Assembly: GCA_041309145.1 (NCBI GenBank)
Contig: JBFZAG010000067.1
Coordinates: 1 to 7,516 of the forward strand
DNA length: 7,516 nt
Origin: JAPLLS01 sp041309145
GTDB lineage: Bacteria; Omnitrophota; Gorgyraeia; Gygaellales; Profunditerraquicolaceae
Direction of reading: 5' to 3'
The translations under genes and the position numbers were made by a program. How positions within the stretch are numbered: the first letter of the stretch is position 1; every line of letters starts with the position of its first letter. The notes under the pieces are model-generated. The model saw only the letters and a list, made by a program, of their open reading frames with translations. It was not told where the DNA came from and searched no databases. Below are positions 1 to 6,185 of this stretch, piece by piece.

Positions 1-1
1 G

Positions 2-565
2 CAGTGGGGTCTTGATATGTCTGTGTTGACCGGATCGTTTTTGAGCATCTTTGGCATCCTCTGCAGCGTGTTATTATTTGAATATGCCACGAGCAGCCAT
101 AAGGGGCTGGGATTTATTTTGCGGATTTTTAAGAGCCCTTTGGTTGCCGCTATTCTCATCGGTGCGTTTTTTTCTATCTTGAAGCCTCATGGGACTTTCT
201 TGACAGATCTGGTATTGCCTTTGGGCAGGACCGCTTCAGGCACTGCGATCTTCCTGTTAGGGATGTTCCTCTACGATCATTTTTCTTTGGATATGGTAAA
301 AAAAGCCGTGCCATTAGCGCTGTTTCGGGTCGTGGCCCTGCCCCTTGTGACCCTGATTGTAATTCAATTATTCCAAGGCACAGATGTCCAGGTGCGGCGC
401 TTTTTATTATTGCAAAGCGGGATACCCGCGGCCATTTCCATAGCCATATTCGCCGAACGCTATGAGTACAAGACCAGCGAGTTGACCGGCATGGTTATAT
501 TGACGTCCCTGGCGAGTTTTATCACTTTGGGAGTTTTATATTTTTTATCGTTGCGGTTAGCATGA
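2..565 (+). CDS. AEC-family (auxin efflux carrier/malonate permease type) membrane transporter, C-terminal half, 5' end outside window
   Basis: The frame is open from base 2 and ends at TGA 563-565, giving 187 visible codons. The ATG at 17 is internal, since AEC proteins are about 300 residues and only the second half is seen here. The product is very hydrophobic, with about five membrane spans. It follows the AEC C-terminal pattern: a short basic stretch (GFILRIFKSP), then 'SPLVAAILIGAFFSILKP', then a Gly-rich helix ending in 'FLLGMFLYDH'. The final repeat has 'QSGIPAAISIAIFAERYEY', matching the family's conserved Pro-Ala-Ala...Ala-Glu-Tyr signature, followed by 'LTGMVILTSLASFITL'. Family members are inner-membrane secondary transporters, often for small organic anions. 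The substrate cannot be read from this fragment. The next gene is 131 bases downstream and probably has its own promoter. The family call is firm and the substrate is unknown. Confidence 0.8.
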   Translation, partial: QWGLDMSVLTGSFLSIFGILCSVLLFEYATSSHKGLGFILRIFKSPLVAAILIGAFFSILKPHGTFLTDLVLPLGRTASGTAIFLLGMFLYDHFSLDMVKKAVPLALFRVVALPLVTLIVIQLFQGTDVQVRRFLLLQSGIPAAISIAIFAERYEYKTSELTGMVILTSLASFITLGVLYFLSLRLA

Positions 566-622
566 CGTATCACATTTTTTTGTTAATTATGTGAAAGAGA
601 TGCGCGAAGGGAAATGGTGATT

Positions 623-651
623 TTGGCAATAGCACAAAAGAAGGATATCCT
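623..651 (+). promoter_or_regulatory. Candidate sigma-70 promoter for the amidotransferase gene
   Basis: TTGGCA at 623-628 matches the -35 consensus at five of six positions. It is followed by exactly 17 bases and then TATCCT at 646-651, a weak -10 (four of six). The site lies in the only non-coding gap upstream of the amidotransferase and would start transcription about 40 bases before its ATG. This is inference from the motif and its spacing. The weak -10 keeps confidence low. Confidence 0.35.
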
Positions 652-696
652 GTTTTAGAGTTAGGGAAGATTTATTAAGCAAGATAGGATGCGGTT

Positions 697-1382
697 ATGA
701 GAGTGCACATTCTACAGCATGTTCCATTTGAAGGCATTGGCAGCATGGCTTCCTGGCTAAAGAATGTCAGAGCCGAAGTTAGTTATACCCGTTTCTTCCA
801 TAATGCTGCTCTTGTGCGCCTGAGCGATCTTGATCCGGTCATTATTACGGGCGGTCCGATGAGCATTAATGATGAGCAGGTTTTTTCATGGCTTCGCGCT
901 GAAAAGGAGTTTATCTGCAATGCTGTGAAGTCAGGAGTTTTAGTGCTGGGAGTTTGTCTTGGGGCGCAGCTGATTGTCAGCGCGCTTGGTGCGCGTGTCT
1001 AAAAAATCCCCAAAAGGAGATCGGTTGGTTTCCGGTTGAGTCAGTTCATGGAGGGATGGGTACTTTTGTTTTTCCTGATAGATTCACAGCGTTTCATTGG
1101 CACGGAGAAACCTTTGATTTACCAAAAGCAGCGGTCTGTTTGGCGAGCAGCGAGGCATGCGAAAATCAGGCATTTCAAATCGGGAAGAAAGTCATCGGTT
1201 TACAGTTTCATCTTGAATCGACTCCGGAAAGCGTTGAAGCTCTTTTAAACAACTGCGGCGATGAATTGACCCATGGCCGCTATATTCAAAATGAATCAGA
1301 GATAAGAAAAGCCGATAACGAGGCGTATACAAAAGTCAATAACATAATGGATGATTTGCTGACATATCTAACAGGAAATTAA
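697..1382 (+). pseudogene. Stand-alone class I glutamine amidotransferase (COG0518-like), split by a single-base frameshift
   Basis: Class I glutamine amidotransferases hydrolyse glutamine and pass the ammonia to an acceptor. Stand-alone members resemble the glutaminase domain of GMP synthase, and their acceptor is often unknown. The first frame (697-1002, ATG with AGG about 8 bases upstream) encodes an N-terminal fold with 'IITGGPMSIND' and the nucleophile elbow GVCLGAQ, with Cys87 at 955-957. It stops at TAA 1000-1002. The remainder continues one frame back (from about 1002 to TAA 1380-1382), from 'KNPQKEIGWFPVE' to 'GLQFHLESTPE', which supplies the catalytic His (1209-1211) and Glu (1215-1217). 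Restoring one base in 'gtctaaaaaatccc' gives the family-like 'ALGARVYKNPQKEIGW' and a protein of about 228 residues, a normal length. All three catalytic residues are intact, so this is either a very recent pseudogene or a base lost at an A-run in sequencing. The gene is visibly more AT-rich than miaB onward, especially near its 3' end. Confidence 0.8.
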
Positions 1383-1418
1383 GTTATCCAACACATATTT
1401 TATGCGGGGCAATAATTT

Positions 1419-2576
1419 ATGACAAAAAAGATATACATTAAAAGTTTTGGCTGCCAGATGAATGTCCGGGATTCGGAAGTTTTGTCCGGTCTTCTAGAGC
1501 AGGAAGGGTATAAGCTGGTTCAGGAATCAGCGGGGGCGGATATCGTGATCTTTAATACCTGCTCGGTGCGCCAGCACGCCGAAGATAAGGTCTGGTCCAG
1601 TATCGGCCAGATCGCTAAAAGCTGCCGGGCGAAGCCAAAACAGAAGATCAAAAAAAACAAGCCGCTGATCGGGCTGATCGGCTGCATGGCCCAGAATTAC
1701 CGGGAGCAGGTCTTTGAGCGCTCGCCCGAGGTCGATTTTGCGGTCGGACCTTCGGATATCGCCAAGATCCCCGCTATTCTGGAGAAGTTGACCCGGAAAA
1801 CCGGAGATCTGTTCAAAATAAAAGTCTGGGAAACCGACGGAGAGGTCAGGCCGGAAGATATCTACCACACCGGTTTTTACGAAGATAAAAACAAGGCTTT
1901 TGTGGTGATCTCGGAAGGCTGCTCTAATTTTTGCACTTATTGCGTGGTCCCGTATGTGCGCGGCCGGTTGCATAACCGCCGGAGCAAAGATATCATTAAG
2001 GAGATCAACCTTGCGGTGGACAGGGGGATCACCGGGATCACTTTGCTCGGCCAGAATGTCAACGCCTACAAAAGCGGGGATACGGATTTTATCGGTTTGC
2101 TCCGGCAGGCCAACGCCATAAAAGGGCTTAAGGAATTAAGTTTCCTGACTTCGCATCCCCGGGACACCTCGATTGAATTGTTCCAGGCCATGGCTGAGTG
2201 CGAAAAATTGAAGAAAAACCTGCATCTTCCGGTCCAGTCCGGCTCGGACAGGATCCTTAAATCCATGAACCGGGGATACACCCGTAAATTTTATCTGGAC
2301 TTGGTTGATAATTATCGTAAAATCATTAAAGGCGGGGGATTGACCACGGATATCATCGTTGGTTTTTGCCGGGAAACCCAGGAAGATTTTCAGGAAACTT
2401 TTGACCTGGTCAAAACAATTGAATTTGACGCGGCTTATATCTTTAAGTATTCCCCCCGGCCGAATACTCAGGCCCTGGGATGGCCGGATGATGTCCCTAA
2501 GCAGGAAAAAGAACTCAGGCATTCCAGGATCTTAAAATTGCAGAGGGATATTTCTAACCGGAAGAAAAATGAATAG
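1419..2576 (+). CDS. miaB: MiaB, tRNA-2-methylthio-N6-isopentenyladenosine-37 methylthiotransferase, lacking the TRAM domain
   Basis: MiaB is a radical-SAM enzyme with two [4Fe-4S] clusters. It adds a methylthio group to C2 of i6A37 in tRNA, after MiaA has prenylated the base. The 385-residue product has the N-terminal methylthiotransferase domain, with cluster cysteines Cys12 (SFGCQMN), Cys48 (NTCSVRQHAEDK, a MiaB rather than RimO/MtaB signature) and Cys89 (IGCMAQ). The radical-SAM cluster CxxxCxxC is at Cys168, Cys172 and Cys175 (GCSNFCTYC), and 'LHLPVQSGSD' follows at 268-277. Typical MiaB is about 440-470 residues and ends in an RNA-binding TRAM domain. This one stops just after the 'LKLQRDIS' helix, where TRAM would begin. 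The next gene starts inside the last codons, so a downstream frameshifted TRAM is excluded. Two usually conserved motifs also differ: RGRL for RGRE at 181-184, and GFCRE for GFPGE at 315-319. The ATG at 1419 has a modest SD (GGGG at 1406-1409). Nearby miaA supports the assignment. Confidence 0.92.
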   Translation: MTKKIYIKSFGCQMNVRDSEVLSGLLEQEGYKLVQESAGADIVIFNTCSVRQHAEDKVWSSIGQIAKSCRAKPKQKIKKNKPLIGLIGCMAQNYREQVFERSPEVDFAVGPSDIAKIPAILEKLTRKTGDLFKIKVWETDGEVRPEDIYHTGFYEDKNKAFVVISEGCSNFCTYCVVPYVRGRLHNRRSKDIIKEINLAVDRGITGITLLGQNVNAYKSGDTDFIGLLRQANAIKGLKELSFLTSHPRDTSIELFQAMAECEKLKKNLHLPVQSGSDRILKSMNRGYTRKFYLDLVDNYRKIIKGGGLTTDIIVGFCRETQEDFQETFDLVKTIEFDAAYIFKYSPRPNTQALGWPDDVPKQEKELRHSRILKLQRDISNRKKNE

Positions 2577-3546
2577 TTTTAAGAAAATCATTATTGGCGC
2601 GGCCATGGTTTTATCCGGGATAAGCCCGGCTTGGGCCTTGAACCTGGATAACCTGCGCAGTTATTTCCTTAACGGCAATTACCAGGCTTGCATCAGCGAA
2701 GGCGAGAAGATCCTGGCTCGGTCCGTTTCGGCTAAAGACCTGGATGAATTGTATTATATATTGGGATTGAGTTACCTCAAGCAGAACAACCACCTCCGGG
2801 CTTCGGATATTTTTGAGATCATCATTAAGGAGTATCGCGGCTCTGGATTCAAAGATGAGGCCAGGCTGGGATTAGCGGACAGCTTTTTCCTCAAAGGTGA
2901 TTTTTCGAAAGCGCAGGACCTCTATCAGGAATTGCTCAAAAATAATTCCCGGAGCAAATTAAAACCGGCGATCTACTACCGTTTAAGCCAGCTGGCCAGA
3001 AAAACCTCGGACAGGCAGAAAGAAAAAGAGTATTTGGACAAGCTGAAAAGCGAATTCCCCCAGAGTCCGGAAGCTTTGAGCGATAAAGAGTTTCTCCCGC
3101 TGGCCAAAATGAATTATTCTCCGGGAATTCATCCTGCGCCTTCGGTAAACCTGAAGCCGGAGATCAGGGAGAATAATTTTGTTCCTGCACAGCCGGTCAA
3201 GACAGAGGTCAAGGAAAATGATCTTGTTCTTGCGCCTTCGGCCAAGGCAAACAGCCCTGTTCCTGCCCGGGAAAGCGGGCCTGAAGGAAAAACTTCGGCC
3301 TCCGAACAGGAGCTTATCTCCGGCAGTTACTCGGTGCAGGTAGGAGCTTTTTCTTCCCTGGAAAATGCCCGCAAATTGACCTTGAAATTGCAAGCCCAAG
3401 GTCTTTCCGCTTATATTTCCGCGGTGGATTCTTTGAACAAAAAAGTTTACAAGGTCAGAGTAGGCGGTTTCTTAAGCCGGCAGGAAGCCATGGCTGCGGA
3501 GAGCAGGCTCAAAACCCGCGGATATCCCACAAAAATAATCCCCTAA
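2569..3546 (+). CDS. Exported TPR-repeat protein with C-terminal SPOR domain
   Basis: The 325-residue product starts with a Sec signal peptide: basic 'NSFKK', a hydrophobic core at 7-18, and a likely signal-peptidase I site after Ala23 (SPAWA). Residues about 26-170 form helical TPR-like repeats (for example 'ELYYILGLSYLKQNNHLRA' and 'ARLGLADSFFLKGDFSKAQ'). This is the YbgF/BamD style of periplasmic scaffold. A Pro/Lys/Glu-rich linker covers 185-250. A SPOR domain ends the protein (about 253-325: 'YSVQVGAFSSLENARKL' and 'YKVRVGGFLSRQEA'). SPOR domains bind glycan strands stripped of stem peptides at division septa, so a role in peptidoglycan or cell division in the periplasm is likely. The exact function is not known. 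The ATG overlaps the end of miaB by 8 bases, with GGAAG at 2560-2564 as SD, so translation is probably coupled. The gene ends 3 bases before miaA. Confidence 0.85.
   Translation: MNSFKKIIIGAAMVLSGISPAWALNLDNLRSYFLNGNYQACISEGEKILARSVSAKDLDELYYILGLSYLKQNNHLRASDIFEIIIKEYRGSGFKDEARLGLADSFFLKGDFSKAQDLYQELLKNNSRSKLKPAIYYRLSQLARKTSDRQKEKEYLDKLKSEFPQSPEALSDKEFLPLAKMNYSPGIHPAPSVNLKPEIRENNFVPAQPVKTEVKENDLVLAPSAKANSPVPARESGPEGKTSASEQELISGSYSVQVGAFSSLENARKLTLKLQAQGLSAYISAVDSLNKKVYKVRVGGFLSRQEAMAAESRLKTRGYPTKIIP
3154..3243 (+). repeat. Two imperfect 45-base tandem units in the TPR/SPOR protein linker
   Basis: Residues 196-210 (KPEIRENNFVPAQPV) and 211-225 (KTEVKENDLVLAPSA) align without gaps. Six positions are identical and most others are conservative. 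The DNA units match at about 32 of 45 positions by eye. This looks like an old duplication in the flexible linker between the TPR and SPOR domains, and it probably extends reach through the periplasm rather than adding a fold. Confidence 0.5.
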
Positions 3547-3549
3547 AGT

Positions 3550-4443
3550 ATGAAACCACGGATCATATTCCTGGTCGGACCGACCGCTGCGGGAAAAAGC
3601 GGATTGGCGATCAATATCTCCCGGAAGCTCAATGCCGAGATCGTCTCCTGCGATTCCATGCAGGTCTATAAAGGGATGGAGATCCTCAGCTGCCAGCCGT
3701 CAAAAGCCGATCTGAAAAAAGCCGCTCACCATCTTGTGGCCGTGGTCAGCCCGGAAAAAGAGTTCAATGTTTCCCAATACCGCGGGCTGGCCCTTAAAAA
3801 GATCAAAGAGATAATCAAAAAAAACAAGCTTCCTTTATTCGTGGGGGGCAGCGGGCTGTATATGTCCGTGGTCATCGACGGGATATTCAAAGTCAAGGCC
3901 GAGAATAAAAAGATCCGCCGGGAACTTTATCTTCAGGCTGTCCGGCAGGGAAGCGTTAAGCTTCACGAAGAACTGCGCCGTGTCGACCCTATAGCTGCCG
4001 CTAAGATCCACCCGAATGACACCAAGCGTATTGTCCGGGCTCTGGAAGTTTTTAAAGTCACCGCCAAACCTATATCGGAATTGCAAGCCACCAGGGTCGG
4101 GCTTCAAGATAAATATGATATCAGTATTTTAGGTTTGGCGCTGGAGCGTGAGGAGCTTGACCGGAAAATAAATAAACGGGTGGATAAAATGTTCAGGCTG
4201 GGGCTGGTCAAAGAGGTGAAAAAGCTGCTGCGTTTAAAGCTGAGCAAGACGAGCCAGTACGCCATAGGGATCAAAGAAATAAAAGGGTATTTGGATAAGG
4301 TTTACAGTCTAAGTCAAGCTAAGGAGCTGGTCAAAAAAAATACCCGCGACTATGCCCGCAGGCAGCTGACCTGGTTCCGCAAAGATAAAAGGATCATTTG
4401 GGCTGAACCGGATGAGTTACGAAGGACCGTATGTTCCGGCTGA
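3550..4443 (+). CDS. miaA: MiaA, tRNA dimethylallyltransferase
   Basis: MiaA transfers the dimethylallyl group of DMAPP to N6 of A37 in tRNAs reading codons that start with U. The product i6A37 is the substrate of MiaB, encoded just upstream. The 297-residue protein is close to the usual length of about 300. It has the P-loop GPTAAGKS (10-17), the catalytic region 'SCDSMQVYKGM' with Asp35 and Gln38, the His-His-Leu motif (60-62), 'GGSGLY' (99-104, usually GGTGLY), 'HPNDTKRIVRALEV' (154-167), 'QYAIGIKEI' (236-244) and the C-terminal 'DYARRQLTWFRKD' (267-279). The stretch normally reading 'DIGTAKP' is 'EILSCQP' (44-50), an uncommon variant. The ATG lies 3 bases after the stop of the SPOR gene with no good SD, so it probably depends on coupled translation. 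The next gene follows within 40 bases. Confidence 0.95.
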   Translation: MKPRIIFLVGPTAAGKSGLAINISRKLNAEIVSCDSMQVYKGMEILSCQPSKADLKKAAHHLVAVVSPEKEFNVSQYRGLALKKIKEIIKKNKLPLFVGGSGLYMSVVIDGIFKVKAENKKIRRELYLQAVRQGSVKLHEELRRVDPIAAAKIHPNDTKRIVRALEVFKVTAKPISELQATRVGLQDKYDISILGLALEREELDRKINKRVDKMFRLGLVKEVKKLLRLKLSKTSQYAIGIKEIKGYLDKVYSLSQAKELVKKNTRDYARRQLTWFRKDKRIIWAEPDELRRTVCSG

Positions 4444-4482
4444 TTTAGACTTTTGTTATATAAAAGAAAAGGTCCGCTGAAT

Positions 4483-5754
4483 ATGGAAAAAGCTTTATTG
4501 ATCACTGTTAAATGTCATGCAGAACGGCAGTCCTGGTCCCTGGAAGACCGGGCCAGGGAGCTGGAGGAGCTGGCAGTTTCCACCGGCGGAGAAGTCGCTG
4601 ACAATATCAGCGTGCTGATCGACCAGCCTACCGCTAACCTGTATATAGGAAAAGGCAAGGCTGAGGAGATCAGATTGCTGGCTCAGGAATTAGATGTCAA
4701 CCTGGTGATCTTCAGCCACGATCTTTCCGGGACCCAGCAGAGGAATCTGGAAGAGGTCATCGCTAAAAAGACCATTGACCGCACCCAGCTGATCCTGGAT
4801 ATCTTTGCCCAGCACGCTAAAAGCCCGGAAGGCAAAATGCAGGTCGAGCTGGCTCAACTGCAGTATTTGTTGCCGAGATTGGTCGGCAAAGGGGTGGTCC
4901 TTTCCCGGATGGGCGGCGGGATCGGCACCCGCGGGCCCGGAGAGCAGAAACTGGAGATCGACCGCAGAAGGATCAGGGAAAGGATCGAAAAGCTGAAAGA
5001 CGATCTCAAACATTTGGGCCTGCACCGCCAGACTATCCGAAAACGCCGGAAAGAAAAAGCCATCCCCGCGATTGCCTTAGTCGGTTATACCAACGCCGGA
5101 AAATCCACCCTTTTGAACGCGCTGACTGACGCCGGGCAAATTGTTTACGACGGGCTGTTCACCACTCTTGACCCTTTGTCGCGGAGCATGAAACTGCCGA
5201 ACGGGCAAAACCTGGTAGTCTCGGATACCGTAGGTTTCCTGCACGATCTTCCCCATAATCTGATCGAAGCTTTTAAAGCCACGCTGGAAGAAGTGATCGA
5301 GGCGGATCTGCTGATTCACGTTCTGGATATAAGCAACTCCAAGGCTAATGATCATAATCAGGCGGTCCTGGAAGTTCTCAAAGAATTGGGAGTGCAGGAT
5401 AAAACCAGGATCACGGTTTTGAACAAGATCGATTCGCTGAATGATCCAGGTTGGCTCGGACAGATCAAAAGCGAATTCAGCGGCTCCATAGCTGTCAGCG
5501 CCAAAACCGGCCAGAACCTGGCCGAGCTTCTGGAAAAGATCCAAAGCCATTTCGCGGAAAAATTGATGGTCCTGGATATTTCTATTCCCCACACCCGGAT
5601 GGATCTGGTGAATTTTTTCTACAAAGAAGGGAAAGTTATTTCGATCCAGTATCTTCAAAAAAGCATCAAGATCAAGCTCAGTATTCCTAAGACACTATTT
5701 CATAACATTCAGCAGGACAAAGACATTAAGATTGTCCCGAAAGAAGCGGGTTGA
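4483..5754 (+). CDS. hflX: HflX, ribosome-associated GTPase
   Basis: HflX is a GTPase that binds the ribosome and splits stalled 70S particles under heat or other stress. I chose the ATG at 4483 (423 residues) because AAAGG lies about 10 bases upstream. An in-frame TTG at 4453 would add ten residues but has no SD. Residues below count from the ATG. The N-terminal HflX domain includes 'YIGKGKAEEIR' (54-64), 'IDRTQLILDIFAQHA' (98-112) and the Gly-rich 'RMGGGIGTRGPGE' (142-154), followed by a coiled, basic helix (about 159-193). The GTPase domain has G1 GYTNAGKST (201-209), the G2 region LFTTLDP (225-231), G3 DTVG (248-251), G4 NKID (314-317) and G5 SAK (339-341). A short C-terminal domain completes the usual length. 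In enterobacteria the order is miaA-hfq-hflX. Here hfq is absent and the gap is 39 bases. Confidence 0.95.
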   Translation: MEKALLITVKCHAERQSWSLEDRARELEELAVSTGGEVADNISVLIDQPTANLYIGKGKAEEIRLLAQELDVNLVIFSHDLSGTQQRNLEEVIAKKTIDRTQLILDIFAQHAKSPEGKMQVELAQLQYLLPRLVGKGVVLSRMGGGIGTRGPGEQKLEIDRRRIRERIEKLKDDLKHLGLHRQTIRKRRKEKAIPAIALVGYTNAGKSTLLNALTDAGQIVYDGLFTTLDPLSRSMKLPNGQNLVVSDTVGFLHDLPHNLIEAFKATLEEVIEADLLIHVLDISNSKANDHNQAVLEVLKELGVQDKTRITVLNKIDSLNDPGWLGQIKSEFSGSIAVSAKTGQNLAELLEKIQSHFAEKLMVLDISIPHTRMDLVNFFYKEGKVISIQYLQKSIKIKLSIPKTLFHNIQQDKDIKIVPKEAG

Positions 5755-5780
5755 GCGCCCAGGTTAACTGTTAGAAGATC

Positions 5781-5819
5781 TAATTATTTTAATTAATATT
5801 TATTGACAACTTAATTATT
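5781..5819. promoter_or_regulatory. AT-rich palindromes around the hspR -35 region, candidate operator
   Basis: TAATTA occurs three times: at 5781-5786, 5790-5795 and 5812-5817. The first two form an inverted repeat around TTT, and TTAATTAA at 5789-5796 is a perfect palindrome. TAATTATT is repeated at 5781 and 5812, 31 bases apart (about three helical turns). The copies flank the -35 box, where a repressor could act. They do not match the actinobacterial HAIR consensus (CTTGAGT-N7-ACTCAAG), and in such AT-rich DNA they could be chance or a promoter UP element. Confidence 0.25.
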
Positions 5820-5831
5820 CTATGCTATATT
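5803..5831 (+). promoter_or_regulatory. Strong sigma-70-type promoter for hspR (and possibly clpB)
   Basis: TTGACA at 5803-5808 is a perfect -35. A 17-base spacer leads to TATATT at 5826-5831, which matches the -10 at five of six positions. The DNA just upstream is very AT-rich (UP-element-like). Transcription would start near 5838, leaving a leader of about 27 bases with AGGGGA (5853-5858) as SD before the ATG at 5865. It is the clearest promoter in the window, and it marks the break between the upstream operon and the heat-shock unit. Confidence 0.8.
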
Positions 5832-5864
5832 CGCTATTAGATAAACAAAGACAGGGGAAAAGCA

Positions 5865-6128
5865 ATGCCTATTTTCGATATCCGTATCAGTCCGGATGAG
5901 CCGGTTTATGTGATCAGTATCGCCAGCAAGCTTTCTGACTTACCGGTCTGGACTTTACGGCAGTTAGATAAAGCCGGAGTGGTCTGTCCGAAAAGGATCG
6001 GCAAAAAAAGCCGCTATTATTCTTTGAACGACGTCAAGCGGTTGGAGTATGTCCATTATCTCATGGACGAGAAGGGCGTGAATATCCGCGGGATCAAAAT
6101 AATTCTGGAAAAAGAATCTTCCCGTTAA
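5865..6128 (+). CDS. hspR: HspR-type heat-shock repressor, MerR family
   Basis: HspR represses chaperone genes (clpB, dnaK operon) at normal temperature. In Streptomyces it needs DnaK as co-repressor. The 87-residue product has the characteristic N-terminal 'EPVYVISIASKLSDLPVWTLRQLDKAGVVCP' arrangement. The helix-turn-helix is at about 15-34, the wing is at 41-55 ('RIGKKSRYYSLNDVKRL'), and the HspR-like 'DEKGVNIRGIKIIL' is at 68-81. It lacks the longer C-terminal tail of the actinobacterial proteins, so it is close to a bare DNA-binding domain. The strong SD AGGGGA supports the start. Its own near-consensus promoter and its position 57 bases before clpB fit an autoregulated hspR-clpB unit. 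The family is clear. That clpB is its target is inferred from context and from known HspR regulons. Confidence 0.88.
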   Translation: MPIFDIRISPDEPVYVISIASKLSDLPVWTLRQLDKAGVVCPKRIGKKSRYYSLNDVKRLEYVHYLMDEKGVNIRGIKIILEKESSR

Positions 6129-6145
6129 ATTTTTTTGTTTTATTA

Positions 6146-6172
6146 TTAGCGCTCTCATCGGGAGACTGCTAA
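6146..6172. promoter_or_regulatory. CIRCE-like operator (HrcA site) upstream of clpB
   Basis: The site reads TTAGCGCTC, nine bases, then GACTGCTAA. The CIRCE consensus is TTAGCACTC-N9-GAGTGCTAA. Each arm differs at one position, so 16 of 18 arm bases match and the spacer length is exact. The TTAGC/GCTAA ends are perfect complements. It lies 14 bases before the clpB ATG and next to its SD, the usual placement. CIRCE is bound by the repressor HrcA, which works with GroEL. No hrcA lies in this window. A -10-like TATTAT (6141-6146) abuts the left arm, but I see no good -35. Confidence 0.85.
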
Positions 6173-6185
6173 GAAAGGCGCAAAG

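Noticed and set aside
563..581. Possible terminator after the transporter (TGA-cgta-TCA then seven T)
   Set aside because: The stem is only three base pairs, too weak to call.
614..658. A 14-codon ATG frame in the gap before the amidotransferase, preceded by AGGGA
   Set aside because: The spacing from the purine run to the ATG is too short. The frame sits across the candidate promoter, and the peptide has no leader-like features.
997..1006. Programmed frameshifting in the amidotransferase
   Set aside because: The A-run lies after the stop's first base and no X-XXY-YYZ heptamer precedes the TAA, so the ribosome would meet the stop first.
1036..1248. A 70-codon plus-strand frame inside the amidotransferase
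   Set aside because: The other frame over this stretch carries the catalytic His-Glu motif and family-like sequence, so this frame is a shadow.
4453..4482. TTG start for hflX, adding ten residues
   Set aside because: There is no SD before it, while the ATG at 4483 has one at usable spacing and the added residues do not look like HflX.
5077..5658. Long open frame on the minus strand (about 193 codons) across hflX
   Set aside because: It lies entirely over the conserved GTPase domain of hflX and its translation shows no recognisable domain. It is a codon-bias shadow, as are the other minus-strand frames over miaB, the SPOR gene, miaA and clpB.
5745..5765. Possible terminator at the end of hflX (gcgggttgagcgccc)
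   Set aside because: Only about three pairs form and no U-tract follows at a suitable distance.
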